DNA of 64,000 bases from Sciscionella marina DSM 45152 (GCF_000379465.1 NZ_KB905403.1:378452-442451), one strand, 5' to 3'; numbered from the stretch's first letter, positions 1 to 8,710 are shown. Notes: generated by a model from the letters alone, not told the origin. Numbers and translations are program-made.

Positions 1-920
1 GCGGCGCCGATCCCGGCGATCTCGTCCTCGGCCTGGAAGGTGGTGACGTTGAAGTTCTTGTGCTTGGACAGCTCGTGCAGGATGTCCGAGGCCGGGGTGA
101 TCGGGTAGGTGCCGAGCAGCACCGGCAGCTTGGACAGTTCGGCCGAGGCGACCACTCCGTAGGCGAGCGCGGTGTTCCCGGTGATCTGCCGGTAGGTGCC
201 CGGCGCCAGCTTGGCGGGGGCGACCTCGTAGGTGACCGCGAAGGCCTCGGTGGTCTCGCCGTAGTTCCAGCCGGCGCGGAAGGCCAGGATGTTCGCTTCG
301 GCGATGTCCGGCTTCTTGGCGAACTTGTCGCGCAGGAACTGCTCGGTGCTCTCGGTGGGACGGTGGTACATCCAGGAGAGCAGACCGAGGGCGAACATGT
401 TCTTGCAGCGCTCGGCGTCCTTCTTGCCGAGGCCGGTCTCGGCGAGCGCGCCCTGGGTGATCGTGCCCATGGCGACCTCGTAGACCTGGAAGTTCTCCAG
501 CGAACCGTCTTCGAGCGGGTTCGCGGCATAGCCGACCTTGGTCAGGTTGCGCTTGTTGAACTCGTCGGTGTTGACGATGATGATCCCGCTCTTGGGCACA
601 TCGGCGAGGTTCGCCTTGAGCGCGGCCGGGTTCATCGCGACGAGCACATCCGGGCGGTCGCCCGGGGTGAGGATGTCGTAGTCCGCGAAGTGCAGCTGGA
701 AGCTGGACACGCCGGGCAGCGTGCCCTGTGGGGCGCGGATCTCCGCCGGGAAGTTCGGCAAGGTCGCGAGGTCATTGCCGAAGGAGGCGGCCTCGGATGT
801 GAACCGGTCCCCGGTCAGCTGCATGCCGTCTCCGGAGTCACCGGCGAACCGGATCACGACCCGGTTCAGTTTGGTGCTCGAACTGTCGCCGACCTTCTCG
901 TCGACCTCGCTCAGGCTCAT
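1..920 (-). CDS. korA: 2-oxoacid:ferredoxin oxidoreductase subunit alpha (KorA), 5' part only
   Basis: The gene runs leftward from an ATG at 920 and leaves the window, so only about 306 N-terminal residues are seen. The translation begins MSLSEVDEKVGDSSSTKLNR and has the GDSGDGMQLTG motif near residue 30, typical of the gamma domain fused to the front of actinobacterial KorA. The frame later reads GTYPITPASDILHELSKHK, the start of the alpha (pyrimidine-binding) domain. The family converts 2-oxoglutarate and CoA to succinyl-CoA with reduced ferredoxin in the TCA cycle, with the TPP-binding KorB subunit. korB would be expected further left, outside the window. No frameshift is visible in the part shown. 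Confidence 0.93.
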   Translation of the reverse strand, partial: MSLSEVDEKVGDSSSTKLNRVVIRFAGDSGDGMQLTGDRFTSEAASFGNDLATLPNFPAEIRAPQGTLPGVSSFQLHFADYDILTPGDRPDVLVAMNPAALKANLADVPKSGIIIVNTDEFNKRNLTKVGYAANPLEDGSLENFQVYEVAMGTITQGALAETGLGKKDAERCKNMFALGLLSWMYHRPTESTEQFLRDKFAKKPDIAEANILAFRAGWNYGETTEAFAVTYEVAPAKLAPGTYRQITGNTALAYGVVASAELSKLPVLLGTYPITPASDILHELSKHKNFNVTTFQAEDEIAGIGA

Positions 921-1216
921 CGCTTACCCGTACCTTCTCTCCACGCTCGGGCCGCTGCTCAGGGTTGCCAACCCTTTGCTTGCGCACCGTCGATGCTAAC
1001 CGTCTTCGCTCGAGGCGCACCGAGTGCACATGGTGCTCCCACTTCGCAGGAAAACGCATCGTGTGCTGCATCATCGCGCAACCACCCGCAGGGCCTGCCG
1101 TGACTGCTACCAAGCGCATGTCAGTACCGCTGCATCGATTGTGTCGTACAAGCACCCATGTGTCGGAGATCACGCCGCGCGTGTTTCGTGGTACGGAACT
1201 TCAGTTAGCTCGAGGT
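921..1216. other. Gene-free spacer between korA and the siderophore-interacting protein
   Basis: This 296-base stretch lies 5' of korA and 3' of the leftward siderophore-interacting protein gene. It is less GC-rich than its flanks and must hold the korA promoter. I see no coding sequence with family resemblance, no tRNA and no clear hairpin terminator. Confidence 0.5.
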
Positions 1217-2062
1217 TCAACCTCCCGCGGTTTCGAATTCCATCCGGTCGACCACATCCGGGTCGGTGATGTCCAAACCGTCCGCCATGGCCTTCTGATA
1301 ACGCACGATGCTGTCCGCATCGATCGCCGTACTGTCCACTCCGGCCTTCCAGTACGCGCGCGCCTGCATGTCCTGGCGGTCCACGGCACACTCGTCGAGG
1401 GTGAAGCGGCGCAGTTCGCGCACCACCGCCGCCTCGGCGGCCAGCCACGCCTGGGTGCGCCCCTGCGGCGCGGCGACCGAGCGCACCAGTTCGACGAGCG
1501 CCTGGCGGGGTTGCCCGGTCAGCCAGTGCACGCTGGTGTGCTCGCGTTCGGGGAGCAGCGCCTTGTCCGATTCCTCCGCGGTGGAAAGGCAGACCAGCGC
1601 GGGCACATCCGGGGGCAATGCTTCGACGATCGCGGCGACCGCGGGCAGGGCGCTCGCATCCCCGACGATGAGGTGCCGGTCCACCGGGGCCGCCGAGGTG
1701 AACTCATGGCGCATTCCGGCGAGCCCGACGACCTCGCCCGGTCCGGTGCGCTCCAGCCAGGCCATTCCCGGTCCACCGTGATGCTCGGCGACGTCGAACT
1801 CGATCCGGTTGCGTTCCGGGTCGAAGCTGCGCACCGTGTAGGCGCGCGGCAGTGGCTGTTCTGGCTGCTCGGCGCCCGGGAGCATCAGCTTGAACGCGTC
1901 CGCCGGCCAGATGTCCCGATACTGCGCCAGTCCCGAACCGTGCACCGCCACCCGGCGGAATCCCCGGGAAATCGGCCATACGCGCTCGACCTCGACCTCG
2001 CAGCTGAACGGGCCCTGGCCGTGCTGGGTGATCCGGCGGATCTCCTGCCTGATCGAGGTCAT
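1217..2062 (-). CDS. Siderophore-interacting FAD/NAD(P)H flavoprotein
   Basis: This 281-residue protein belongs to the SIP/ViuB family, cytoplasmic flavin reductases that release iron from imported ferric siderophores. The FAD-binding R-x-Y-T-x-R motif is visible as RAYTVR at residues 73-78. The nucleotide-binding half contains HLIVGDASALPAVAAI, and AYWKAG near residue 237 is the conserved C-terminal signature. The length is normal. The ATG at 2062 follows directly on a near-perfect iron box (2081-2099), so iron repression by an IdeR/DmdR-type regulator is likely. The family is clear from motifs; the siderophore is unknown. Confidence 0.93.
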   Translation of the reverse strand: MTSIRQEIRRITQHGQGPFSCEVEVERVWPISRGFRRVAVHGSGLAQYRDIWPADAFKLMLPGAEQPEQPLPRAYTVRSFDPERNRIEFDVAEHHGGPGMAWLERTGPGEVVGLAGMRHEFTSAAPVDRHLIVGDASALPAVAAIVEALPPDVPALVCLSTAEESDKALLPEREHTSVHWLTGQPRQALVELVRSVAAPQGRTQAWLAAEAAVVRELRRFTLDECAVDRQDMQARAYWKAGVDSTAIDADSIVRYQKAMADGLDITDPDVVDRMEFETAGG

Positions 2063-2080
2063 CGCGCACTCCTGAGTGTG

Positions 2081-2099
2081 TTAGCTTAGCCTAAACTAA
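2081..2099. promoter_or_regulatory. Iron box (IdeR/DmdR-type) upstream of the SIP gene
   Basis: TTAGCTTAGCCTAAACTAA matches the known actinobacterial consensus TTAGGTTAGGCTAACCTAA at 16 of 19 positions. The symmetry extends outward: TGTGTTAG on the left mirrors CTAACACA on the right. It ends 19 bases before the SIP start codon at 2062, the right place for a repressor to block transcription. Confidence 0.85.
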
Positions 2100-2104
2100 C
2101 ACAG

Positions 2105-2878
2105 TCAGCGATGGCTGATCTTCGCCCGCATGGCCGCCAGGCGCTCGGCGAACGCGGGCGAGTTCAGCGATTCCACCTGCGGGGCCAGCTCGACGTCCAC
2201 CGCACCGGCGTGCGCGTCCAGCGCGGCCGTCGTGCGCATGCTCGCCTTGGTGGCGAGCACCAGTTCCCGTGGCGCCTGGGTGGCCGGTTCGGCGAACTCC
2301 ACCGCGGCGGCGACCGGGTCCTCGGCAGCCGAATGGGCGAGACCGGCACGCACCGCGGCCTCCGCGTCCAGGATCTGGCCGAACAGCACCATCGCGCGGG
2401 CCGTCTGGGGACCGACAGCTTGCTGCAGCATCCAGGTCATCCCACCGCCCGGGTGAATGCCGAGCCGCAGGAATCGCGCGTCGAACCGTGCCTTCGGGCC
2501 CGCGATGCGCACATCGGCGGCCAGCGCGAGATTCAGGCCCGCGCCCACCGCAGCCCCGTTCACCGCGGCGATCGTGGGCAGGCGGCACTCGGCGACCGCG
2601 AGGAACCCCGCATAGACCGCGCGCAGCCCGCGCTCCTGTTCGGCCGCCGCACTCGCATCGGTGAGCGCGGCGAGATCCGCCCCCGCGCAGAACGCCGGGC
2701 CCGCGCCGGTGATCACCAGCGCGTGCACCGAATCATCGGCCTCGCAGCGGGTCACGGCCTCCGCGAGCTCGGCGGAAAGGTCTGTGGTCAGGGCATTGCG
2801 GCGGTCCGGGTCGTGCACGGTGAGCACGGCGACGCCCCCGGTGTGTTCGGTGCGGATCTCAGCGCGAGTCTCAGCCAT
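2105..2878 (-). CDS. Enoyl-CoA hydratase/isomerase (crotonase) family protein
   Basis: The 257-residue translation has the crotonase fold signatures: [11 protein letters not shown] near residue 62 (first oxyanion-hole strand) and [19 protein letters not shown] near residue 105. In true hydratases a Glu follows the GxGxx turn and a second Glu sits about 20 residues on. Here those places read GLNLAL and GIHPGGG, so neither catalytic Glu is evident. The protein may act as another crotonase (isomerase, hydrolase or decarboxylase) rather than a hydratase. The ATG at 2878 begins the region of family similarity; the frame stays open upstream but without resemblance. It ends just before the iron box, and its stop is 12 bases downstream of nothing it obviously shares an operon with except the preceding Lrp gene. 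Confidence 0.85.
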   Translation of the reverse strand: MAETRAEIRTEHTGGVAVLTVHDPDRRNALTTDLSAELAEAVTRCEADDSVHALVITGAGPAFCAGADLAALTDASAAAEQERGLRAVYAGFLAVAECRLPTIAAVNGAAVGAGLNLALAADVRIAGPKARFDARFLRLGIHPGGGMTWMLQQAVGPQTARAMVLFGQILDAEAAVRAGLAHSAAEDPVAAAVEFAEPATQAPRELVLATKASMRTTAALDAHAGAVDVELAPQVESLNSPAFAERLAAMRAKISHR

Positions 2879-2889
2879 GACAGGCGAGA

Positions 2890-3336
2890 TTACCGCTCCG
2901 GCATCGGCGGGCGCTCCAGCAGCGTGGACAGCACCACCGTGGAAACCGTGGTGTCCACGATCTCCAGTGCGCGCACCTGCTCCAGCACGTTCTCCAGATG
3001 GTGCATGCTCGCCGCGCGCAGATGCACGATCGCGTCCGCCGAACCGGTCACCGTGTACGCCGCGACCACCTCCGGGAACGGTTCCAGCGCGCCCCGGATG
3101 CGCGCCGGGGTGATGTTGCCCCGGCAGTGCACCTCGATGAATGCCTCGGTGCCCCGCCCGATCGCCTCCGGATTGACCACCGCGGTGAACCCGCGCAGCA
3201 CGCCGAGCTCCAGCAGCCGGTCCACCCGCCGCTTCACCGCGGGCGCCGAGAGCGCCACCTCCTTGCCGATCTCCGCATAGCTGGCGCGCGCATCGCTCAC
3301 CAATGCCGAAATGATTCGCTGATCTGTGGCGTCCAT
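2890..3336 (-). CDS. Lrp/AsnC family transcriptional regulator
   Basis: The 148-residue protein starts [19 protein letters not shown]; a second ATG nine bases upstream (3345) is equally possible. Residues 1-60 form the Lrp-type helix-turn-helix ([20 protein letters not shown]) and the rest is an AsnC effector domain of the usual length. It is divergent from the dimethylargininase gene at 3411, and arginine-pathway genes are common Lrp targets, so control of that gene is a reasonable inference. The 70-base spacer contains GCAACA and TTGTTC half-sites at about 3361-3380 that could be an operator. The crotonase follows 11 bases downstream and may be cotranscribed. Confidence 0.88.
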   Translation of the reverse strand: MDATDQRIISALVSDARASYAEIGKEVALSAPAVKRRVDRLLELGVLRGFTAVVNPEAIGRGTEAFIEVHCRGNITPARIRGALEPFPEVVAAYTVTGSADAIVHLRAASMHHLENVLEQVRALEIVDTTVSTVVLSTLLERPPMPER

Positions 3337-3410
3337 GCGCAACATTCTGCCTGTCTGTCCGCAACATCGCGACATTGTTCGATGGTCGCCACGCACATAG
3401 ATTTGGTGTT

Positions 3411-4265
3411 ATGACGATCTTGGAGTCCCCCGGCGGCCAGCTCATCGCCGAACGCGTACCCACCGTGCGCAGCTACCTGATGTGCCCCCCGGAGTTCTTC
3501 ACCGTCGAATACTCCATCAACCCCTGGATGGACCCCACCGCAGGCGTCGACACCGAGCTCGCCATGCGGCAGTGGACCCGGCTCGCCGACACCTACGAAC
3601 GCCTCGGTCACCACGTGCATCGCATCCTGCCCCAGCCAGGACTGCCCGACATGGTCTTCGCCGCCAACTCCGGGACCGTCATCGGCGGCAAAGTCCTCGG
3701 TTCTCGATTCCGGGCGCCGCAACGAGCCGCCGAAGCCGAACACTTCCGCCGCTGGTTCCTCGAAAACGGCTACACCGACGTCGTCATGCCCACCGCCGTC
3801 AACGAAGCCGAGGGCGACTTCGCCTGGACCGGGAGCCTGCTGCTCGCCGGGACCGGATTCCGCACCGACGAGCGCGCACACGGCGAAGCACAGGAAGTGC
3901 TGGGTGTGCCGATTGTTTCCCTGCGTCTGATCGACCCCAGCTACTACCACCTCGACACCGCCCTGTTCGTGCTCAACGAAGGGCCCGAAGCCAACATCGC
4001 CTACTACCCCGAAGCCTTCTCCCCCGGCTCACGGCAAGTACTGCTCCGCCTCTTCCCCGACGCCGTCATCGCCACCGGTGCGGATGCCGCGTGCCTCGGC
4101 CTCAACGGAGTCAGCGACGGATACCACGTCGTCCTGCCCGCCGAAGCCACCGCACTCGCCGAACAATTGCGCGCCCGCGGTTATGCGCCGCTGCACGTGG
4201 ACATCTCGGAACTGCGCAAGTCCGGCGGTGGCCCCAAATGCTGCACCATGGAATTGCGGGATTGA
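3411..4265 (+). CDS. ddaH: Dimethylargininase-type amidinohydrolase (DDAH family)
   Basis: This 284-residue guanidino-group-modifying enzyme hydrolyses methylated arginine to citrulline and methylamine, or acts on a related guanidino compound. The visible catalytic set is DMVFAAN at 80-86, EGDFAW around Asp136, the histidine of YYHLDTAL at 180, and the nucleophilic Cys of GGGPKCC at 277-278 near the C-terminus. The ATG at 3411 gives the normal family length. The last 20 bases of coding sequence before the final residue are repeated exactly at 6412-6431, so the present terminus (Leu-Arg-Asp) probably replaced Leu-Arg-Gly when a 2.17-kb segment was inserted. The active site is intact. Confidence 0.9.
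   Translation: MTILESPGGQLIAERVPTVRSYLMCPPEFFTVEYSINPWMDPTAGVDTELAMRQWTRLADTYERLGHHVHRILPQPGLPDMVFAANSGTVIGGKVLGSRFRAPQRAAEAEHFRRWFLENGYTDVVMPTAVNEAEGDFAWTGSLLLAGTGFRTDERAHGEAQEVLGVPIVSLRLIDPSYYHLDTALFVLNEGPEANIAYYPEAFSPGSRQVLLRLFPDAVIATGADAACLGLNGVSDGYHVVLPAEATALAEQLRARGYAPLHVDISELRKSGGGPKCCTMELRD
4239..4258 (+). repeat. Direct repeat, left copy (3' end of dimethylargininase gene)
   Basis: TGCTGCACCATGGAATTGCG lies in the last codons of the gene and recurs without mismatch at 6412-6431 in the same orientation. The two copies bracket a 2.17-kb segment that looks foreign to its flanks. This is the geometry of an att-site duplication at a gene 3' end, although no integrase is present. Confidence 0.8.
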
Positions 4266-4605
4266 GTCAGTCACTATCGGTAGTTGCCTGCTCGGCTGGT
4301 GGATGGGCAGATTCGTTGTGCCACAACGGTTCTGACGTGGTTTCCGAACAAAATCGTCTGTGACGATCTGTGTCCGTGGCAAGCTGGCCGGGACCGTTCG
4401 CGGAATCACCACGGAATGACTCGAGGGCTCCCGGCGGCCGGGCGGATGCTCTGTTCACTTCGCACGTGAACCACCAGACCCACAACACGGCGACCGGTCA
4501 CACCAGACGGGACGTTCGCGATGTAATCCAAGCGGGCAAGCGGGGTCGGGTCGGCCCGCCAGCGGCCAATGAATCACGGTGCAGGCCAAGCGGACAGCCT
4601 TGTGC
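4266..4605. other. Gene-free left end of the inserted segment
   Basis: These 340 bases between the dimethylargininase stop and the SnoaL-like stop are poorer in GC than the flanking core genes. Open frames here are short and show no family resemblance. No tRNA, integrase fragment or terminal inverted repeat is recognisable. Confidence 0.4.
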
Positions 4606-5034
4606 CTACGAGTCGGCTGTGCCCACTGCCTCGGCTACGGCAATGAGATTCACGTAGTCCCGGAGATGAGCAATCTGCCCGCCGCGCACAGTCAGCACGA
4701 CGATGTTAGGCAGGGTGAAGGCGCGGCCTGCTCGATCCTTTCCGATGGCCTCCTGCTCCACGACAATCGTGTTCGGCTCAGTCGTGTCGAGGATCGATAA
4801 CGTGTGATACCGCTCGTACTTCAGCGGGAGATCGCGCCAGCTACCAATGACAAACTCGAGAATCGCTTCTCGCCCCTCCAGCCGGGAGGGCACACCAGGT
4901 CTCGTGAACGGAAACTCGTGCACCGCATCGACCGCATACAGGCGCGCCATGTCATCGGCAGACCGAGTTATCGCGGCCTGCCGATGAAGCTCCAGTACAT
5001 GGCGAGCACTACCGCTGGCCAGGGGTTCATCCAT
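4606..5034 (-). CDS. SnoaL/NTF2-like (ketosteroid-isomerase fold) protein
   Basis: The 142-residue translation from the ATG at 5034 (MDEPLASGSARHVLELHRQA) has the NTF2-like pattern: an N-terminal helix, a DDMARLYAVDAVHEFPF strand block, a central REAILEFVIGSW helix and a terminal GGQIAHLRDYVNLI strand pair. Members are small polyketide cyclases, isomerases or ligand-binding proteins, so the substrate cannot be named. The frame is open further upstream but without resemblance. The gene lies inside the repeat-bounded segment and uses more A/T-ending codons than its neighbours, which fits recent acquisition. Confidence 0.78.
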   Translation of the reverse strand: MDEPLASGSARHVLELHRQAAITRSADDMARLYAVDAVHEFPFTRPGVPSRLEGREAILEFVIGSWRDLPLKYERYHTLSILDTTEPNTIVVEQEAIGKDRAGRAFTLPNIVVLTVRGGQIAHLRDYVNLIAVAEAVGTADS

Positions 5035-5255
5035 GGTCGGCAACGCTACTCCGACCTGGCCAAGAAAGCCCGGCGGTCGATGTCGCGATTGACCTGGCAA
5101 GCCCTTCACGGGGGACCGTCTTACCTCGCGGCGGCCGCATCAAGGGCGCGGTTCGGCGTCGCTGTGCGATGAGCCGGCTCTCACCCCTGGCCCAACCACC
5201 GCGAGGCGAAGCGGGTGGCAGCGGCGAAAGGGGTGGAAGGATGCTGTTGTCGGCA

Positions 5256-5261
5256 TACAAT
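5256..5261 (+). promoter_or_regulatory. Candidate -10 element for a leaderless transcript
   Basis: TACAAT lies eight bases before the ATG at 5270. If used as a -10 box it would start the transcript at or almost at the start codon, giving a leaderless mRNA, which is common in actinomycetes. No good -35 element is visible. Confidence 0.35.
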
Positions 5262-5269
5262 TTGGAGCC

Positions 5270-6220
5270 ATGGCGGAGACGATTCAGGGGTGTGTTCTTG
5301 CGGCTCGCAGAGGTGACGTGGTTTTTGCGAGTGCGTCCGGTGTGGCGGATTCCTACAGCGGGGAGTCCTGTACTCCAGATACCCGATTTCAGCTTGCTTC
5401 GGTAAGTAAGCAGTTCACGGCGGCGGCTGTCTTAGCGTTGGTGGATAGGCATGAATTGCAGCTGGATGATCCGGTATCTCGTTGGCTTTCACATTGCCCT
5501 TCAGCATGGCGAGACATGACGGTACATCACTTGTTGTGTCACGGATCCGGTTTGGGGCATTGGGAAGACTATCCGAATATCGACCTTTACCAACCGTTAC
5601 CAGGCGGCGAGTTCATCGAGATACTTGGTCAGCGTTCATTGTGTTGTCGGCCCGGTCATGCGTTCCGGTACAGCAGTCCCGGTTATGTCCTGCTCGCGCG
5701 GATTGTGGAACGCGTCGGCGAGCTGCCATATCGCGAATTTCTGCAACAATCGCTTTTCCTGCCACTCGGTATGGATCGCACGTTCGTCGGCACTCCTGAC
5801 GTCCGGACGGATATCGCTCGCGGTCATGATGGTGCAAAGCTGACCTCTTCCTACGAACTCGATACCGTTGGTATGGGAGCTGGAGATGCCTGGTCGACGG
5901 TGTCGGACCTGCTCCGCTGGGATGAAGCGCTTCGTAACGGCGATGTGCTGAGTGCCGACTCGCGCGCAGCGATGTTTCATAAGCACATCGACTGCGGCGA
6001 GCGTCTGCCAGAAACCGGCTACGGCTACGGTTGGTGCCTCGGGCCGCTAGTCGACCGGCCGGCGAGATGGCATGACGGCGACAACGCCGGATTCAAGGCT
6101 ATGAATGCCTGGTTCCCCGGGCTGGACCTGCACTGTGCCGTTCTCAGCAATCAAGAGGCAACAGATGTCGAAGCGATGCGCAAGGTCCTTGAAAAGATCC
6201 TTGCCAGTATCCCAGACTGA
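5270..6220 (+). CDS. Serine hydrolase, class C beta-lactamase/esterase fold
   Basis: The 316-residue protein has the SxxK motif SVSK at residues 44-47 (nucleophile Ser44) and the second motif Y-S-S at 134-136. Near the C-terminus HDGDNAG takes the place of the third KTG/HTG motif. There is no signal peptide, so a cytoplasmic esterase or D-aminopeptidase role is as likely as a lactamase. Known homologues of this type often hydrolyse esters or D-amino acid peptides. It sits inside the repeat-bounded insert and has lower GC and less biased codons than the surrounding genes, which supports horizontal acquisition. Confidence 0.85.
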   Translation: MAETIQGCVLAARRGDVVFASASGVADSYSGESCTPDTRFQLASVSKQFTAAAVLALVDRHELQLDDPVSRWLSHCPSAWRDMTVHHLLCHGSGLGHWEDYPNIDLYQPLPGGEFIEILGQRSLCCRPGHAFRYSSPGYVLLARIVERVGELPYREFLQQSLFLPLGMDRTFVGTPDVRTDIARGHDGAKLTSSYELDTVGMGAGDAWSTVSDLLRWDEALRNGDVLSADSRAAMFHKHIDCGERLPETGYGYGWCLGPLVDRPARWHDGDNAGFKAMNAWFPGLDLHCAVLSNQEATDVEAMRKVLEKILASIPD

Positions 6221-6411
6221 GCGACAAGGTCCGATTGGTGTCTCCGCGGCGGGTGGGGACACTGTGCGCCTCCTGCCACCATGGGGCGAAGCGACTGGCA
6301 AAGCGGAAGAAGGACGCCGAGGTGCGGAACCATCGCCGAATAGGGAGCTTGTCAGATCCCCGAACGCCGCCGTCTTGCCCGGTCATGCGGACGACGCGTG
6401 GAATCGATGAG

Positions 6412-6431
6412 TGCTGCACCATGGAATTGCG
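6412..6431 (+). repeat. Direct repeat, right copy (duplicated dimethylargininase terminus)
   Basis: This exact copy of 4239-4258 is followed by CGGCTAG, so in frame it encodes Cys-Cys-Thr-Met-Glu-Leu-Arg-Gly and a stop. That is the expected original C-terminus of the dimethylargininase. The bases just before it do not match the gene, so only the terminal 20 bases were duplicated. Confidence 0.8.
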
Positions 6432-6469
6432 CGGCTAGTTCGGAAGTCGGTGGGATTCGTTGAGCCGTA

Positions 6470-6832
6470 CTACTCGTAGACGATGCCCGCTTCGGTAAGC
6501 CGTTGCTCGGTGCGGTCCACGGCCGCGGTGAGTTCGGAAGGCGCTGCGCGGATGAAGAAAGTCACGAGGTCGGTCGGACCGTATCGGGTTTGAATTTCGC
6601 TCAACCGCCGGTCAATCGTGGTCACCGTGCCGTTCGGCGCGGTGACCATATCGGCCCACCACAGGGCATCGCGCGGCGGTGTCTTCTCGTCGGTGAATTC
6701 GGCCAGATCACCGCCGAGGTCGCGGAGTTCGCTCTCGCGGTACGCGCAGGAGTGATGGGCCACCAGGTGCATGAGCCGCGTCGGCGCACCAGTGGCGGCC
6801 AGGTAGCGGGCACCATGGTCGGTGCGCGCAGC
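6470..6832 (-). pseudogene. 5'-truncated HD-domain phosphohydrolase
   Basis: The C-terminal two thirds of a metal-dependent HD phosphohydrolase are recognisable: DHGARYLAATGAP, VAHHSCAYRESELRDL, DALWWADMVTAPNG and RYGPTDLVTFFIRA, ending at the stop at 6470. The N-terminal part with the first His and the His-Asp pair is missing. Upstream of about 6825 the frame continues without resemblance, so the gene was cut by a rearrangement and cannot make an active enzyme. It begins 40 bases beyond the right-hand direct repeat, which places debris on both sides of that junction. Confidence 0.75.
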
Positions 6833-7278
6833 GGACGAGCAAGATGGTCCTTGGCGCAGGTGCCTGATGGGGTGAGGTGTTTGTGGTGCACGCCGCCGAC
6901 CTCGGCGCGCTGCGATCACCACTCAGGGCTCATTTCAAAAGGCGCTCTGACAGGTCACCGGCACGCTTGCCATGACCGACCGGTCGGTCCTATGGTCGAA
7001 GTAGTCGATTGAAGGATGTTGGCGTTGGAACGTCCGGGTGCCGATGCGCCGTTCGAGGCCAAGTTGACGTACTACCGCCCGATCCGGCCGAGTCGAGGCG
7101 TTCGCGTTCCCCATCGGTTTGGGGCTTCTACGGTGGCGTTGTCCCCGCCCCTGGTGTTCGCGAAGTCCCGGGCCGATGAGATGGGCGAGTTGCTTGTCCG
7201 AGCCGCGGGGCGCCGGGAGCGTGAGCGGTCGGGATCCGTTGGCGGGGATGGCGGGTCCCCGGGATCCGGGTGGCGGTC
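6833..7278. other. Degenerate spacer between HD relic and hydrolase operon
   Basis: This stretch holds the palindrome at 6974-6989 and a short open frame at 7016-7282, both listed separately. Otherwise I see only short frames without resemblance. The mixed composition suggests old gene debris. Confidence 0.4.
6974..6989. promoter_or_regulatory. Perfect 16-bp palindrome, probable TetR operator
   Basis: GACCGACCGGTCGGTC is a perfect inverted repeat of a kind often bound by TetR-family dimers. It lies upstream of the rightward hydrolase-TetR operon. Autoregulation by the TetR protein encoded at 8147-8710 is the simplest reading. TATGGT just downstream could be the -10 element. Confidence 0.6.
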
Positions 7279-7282
7279 ATGA
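7016..7282 (+). pseudogene. Short open frame, possible aminotransferase C-terminal relic
   Basis: An 88-codon frame starts at the ATG at 7016. Its middle, VALSPPLVFAKSRADEMGEL, resembles the C-terminal end of class-III aminotransferases. The first 35 residues and the Gly/Ser-rich tail resemble nothing I know. It overlaps the start of the alpha/beta hydrolase. It is most likely debris, but a short real gene in the TetR operon cannot be excluded. Confidence 0.25.
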
Positions 7283-8160
7283 CGGCAGGTGCGGCGAAGG
7301 CAGCGCGGTCGGTGTTCACGGTGCCGACGGCGCTGGGTGAGATAGCGGTGCACCTGCGGGAACACCCCGTCGCGGAGCAGGGTGCCGTGCTGCTGTTACA
7401 CGCCAACCCGGGAGACAGTCGAGACTTCGACGCGGTCGTGGAGGATCTGGTTCGGGAGTGGACCGTCGTAACGCTCGACTGGCCGGGCTACGGTGGCTCC
7501 ACCGTGACCGAGCCGGACCGGGTGACCGCGGACGGGCTCGTCGAGGTGGCCGAAGATGTCCTGGATGTCCTGGCTGAACGTGGGATCGTGCGGCTCTCGG
7601 TTCTCGGCAACAGTGTCGGCGGCTACGTGGCGGCCAGGCTGGCACAACGGCGCCCGGCGGTGATCACCGGTGTCGTACTGGTGGATCCCGGTGGCTTCAC
7701 CCCGCACAACCCCCTGACCCGGTTCTTCTGCCGGCACGTGATGGGCCGTCCGCGCTTGGCGCGGGCGTTGGTCACTCCGCTCATGCGAGCCAATCTGGGC
7801 CGCCTGCGCACCCCCAGCGCTCGCGCCAGCTACGCCCGCGCCCGTGCGATCCGGCGGGATCGGCGGCGGCTGGCGGTCCATTGCGCGATATGGCGGAGTT
7901 TCTCCGACCCACGGTTCGATCTCACCGACAGTGCCCTGAGCGCGCCCGCGCTACTGGTGTGGGGACGGCGAGATCCGGTGTTGCCCGCCGCGATCGATGG
8001 CCGGCGTGCGCGGCGGGCACTGCCCGACGCGCAGTCGGTGCTGCTGGCCACCAGTCACGAGCCGTTCAATGAGCGGCCGCACGATTTCCTGGAGCACGTC
8101 TTGCCTTTCCTGCGTCAGCACACGATGAACACCGCAGGAGTCGATGATGAGGTCGGCTGA
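7279..8160 (+). CDS. Alpha/beta hydrolase
   Basis: The 293-residue protein has a full triad: nucleophile Ser112 in GNSVG (110-114), Asp232 in WGRRDPVLP, and His260 in ATSHEPF. The oxyanion region reads LLHANPGDSRDF at residues 39-50, where HG is replaced by HA. The start is taken at the ATG at 7279; an in-frame GTG at 7270 would add three residues. It overlaps the following TetR gene, so the two form an operon behind the palindrome at 6974. The substrate is unknown, but a hydrolase paired with a TetR sensor suggests response to a small hydrophobic ester or lactone. Confidence 0.85.
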   Translation: MTAGAAKAARSVFTVPTALGEIAVHLREHPVAEQGAVLLLHANPGDSRDFDAVVEDLVREWTVVTLDWPGYGGSTVTEPDRVTADGLVEVAEDVLDVLAERGIVRLSVLGNSVGGYVAARLAQRRPAVITGVVLVDPGGFTPHNPLTRFFCRHVMGRPRLARALVTPLMRANLGRLRTPSARASYARARAIRRDRRRLAVHCAIWRSFSDPRFDLTDSALSAPALLVWGRRDPVLPAAIDGRRARRALPDAQSVLLATSHEPFNERPHDFLEHVLPFLRQHTMNTAGVDDEVG

Positions 8161-8710
8161 GTCCGGTCGCCGATCTCTGCTGGAGGCCGGCCAGCGACTG
8201 CTGGCCGGCGAAGACCTTTCCCGGCTGTCGGTCAACGCCATCGTCGCCGAAGCCAAGATGGCCAAGGGGAGCTTCTACCAGCATTGGTCTACTCGCACCG
8301 ACTACCTCGTCGCCCTGCACATGGCCTTTCACGACCAGCTCACCGCCGCGGCCGACGCCGCGATCGAGGCCTTGCCGGCAGGATTGGACCGGCTGGCGGC
8401 CGGGATGACCGCCTATCTCGATGGGTGCCTGAACCACCCCGCCACCAAGGCGCTGCTCGTGCAAGCGCGCACCGACGCTGCGCTCGGCCCGCATATCGCC
8501 GCGCGCAACGACCAGTTCGCGCGCATCGCCGTCGCCGACCTGGAAGCCCTCGGCTGGCACCGGGCCGGGCCCGTCGCGACCCTGTTCGTCGCCGCCGTCG
8601 CCGAGATCGCCCTGCATGAACTCGGCACCGGTCAGCCACACCACGATCTGCGCACGGCCGCGCTCCGGCTCGCCGCACACGATCCCCGCACCGGTACCCG
8701 AGAGACATGA
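8147..8710 (+). CDS. TetR family transcriptional regulator
   Basis: The 187-residue protein has an N-terminal helix-turn-helix (LSVNAIVAEAKMAKGSFYQHW) and a helical ligand domain of normal length. AGGAG at 8136-8140 sits six bases from the ATG at 8147, favouring it over the ATG at 8144. It overlaps the end of the alpha/beta hydrolase, so expression is probably coupled. It is the likely reader of the palindrome at 6974-6989, about 1.1 kb upstream at the operon head. Confidence 0.85.
   Translation: MRSAESGRRSLLEAGQRLLAGEDLSRLSVNAIVAEAKMAKGSFYQHWSTRTDYLVALHMAFHDQLTAAADAAIEALPAGLDRLAAGMTAYLDGCLNHPATKALLVQARTDAALGPHIAARNDQFARIAVADLEALGWHRAGPVATLFVAAVAEIALHELGTGQPHHDLRTAALRLAAHDPRTGTRET

Noticed and set aside
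4259-6411. Transposon or insertion sequence
   Set aside because: No transposase, no integrase and no terminal inverted repeats were found; the only boundary signal is the direct repeat of the gene terminus.
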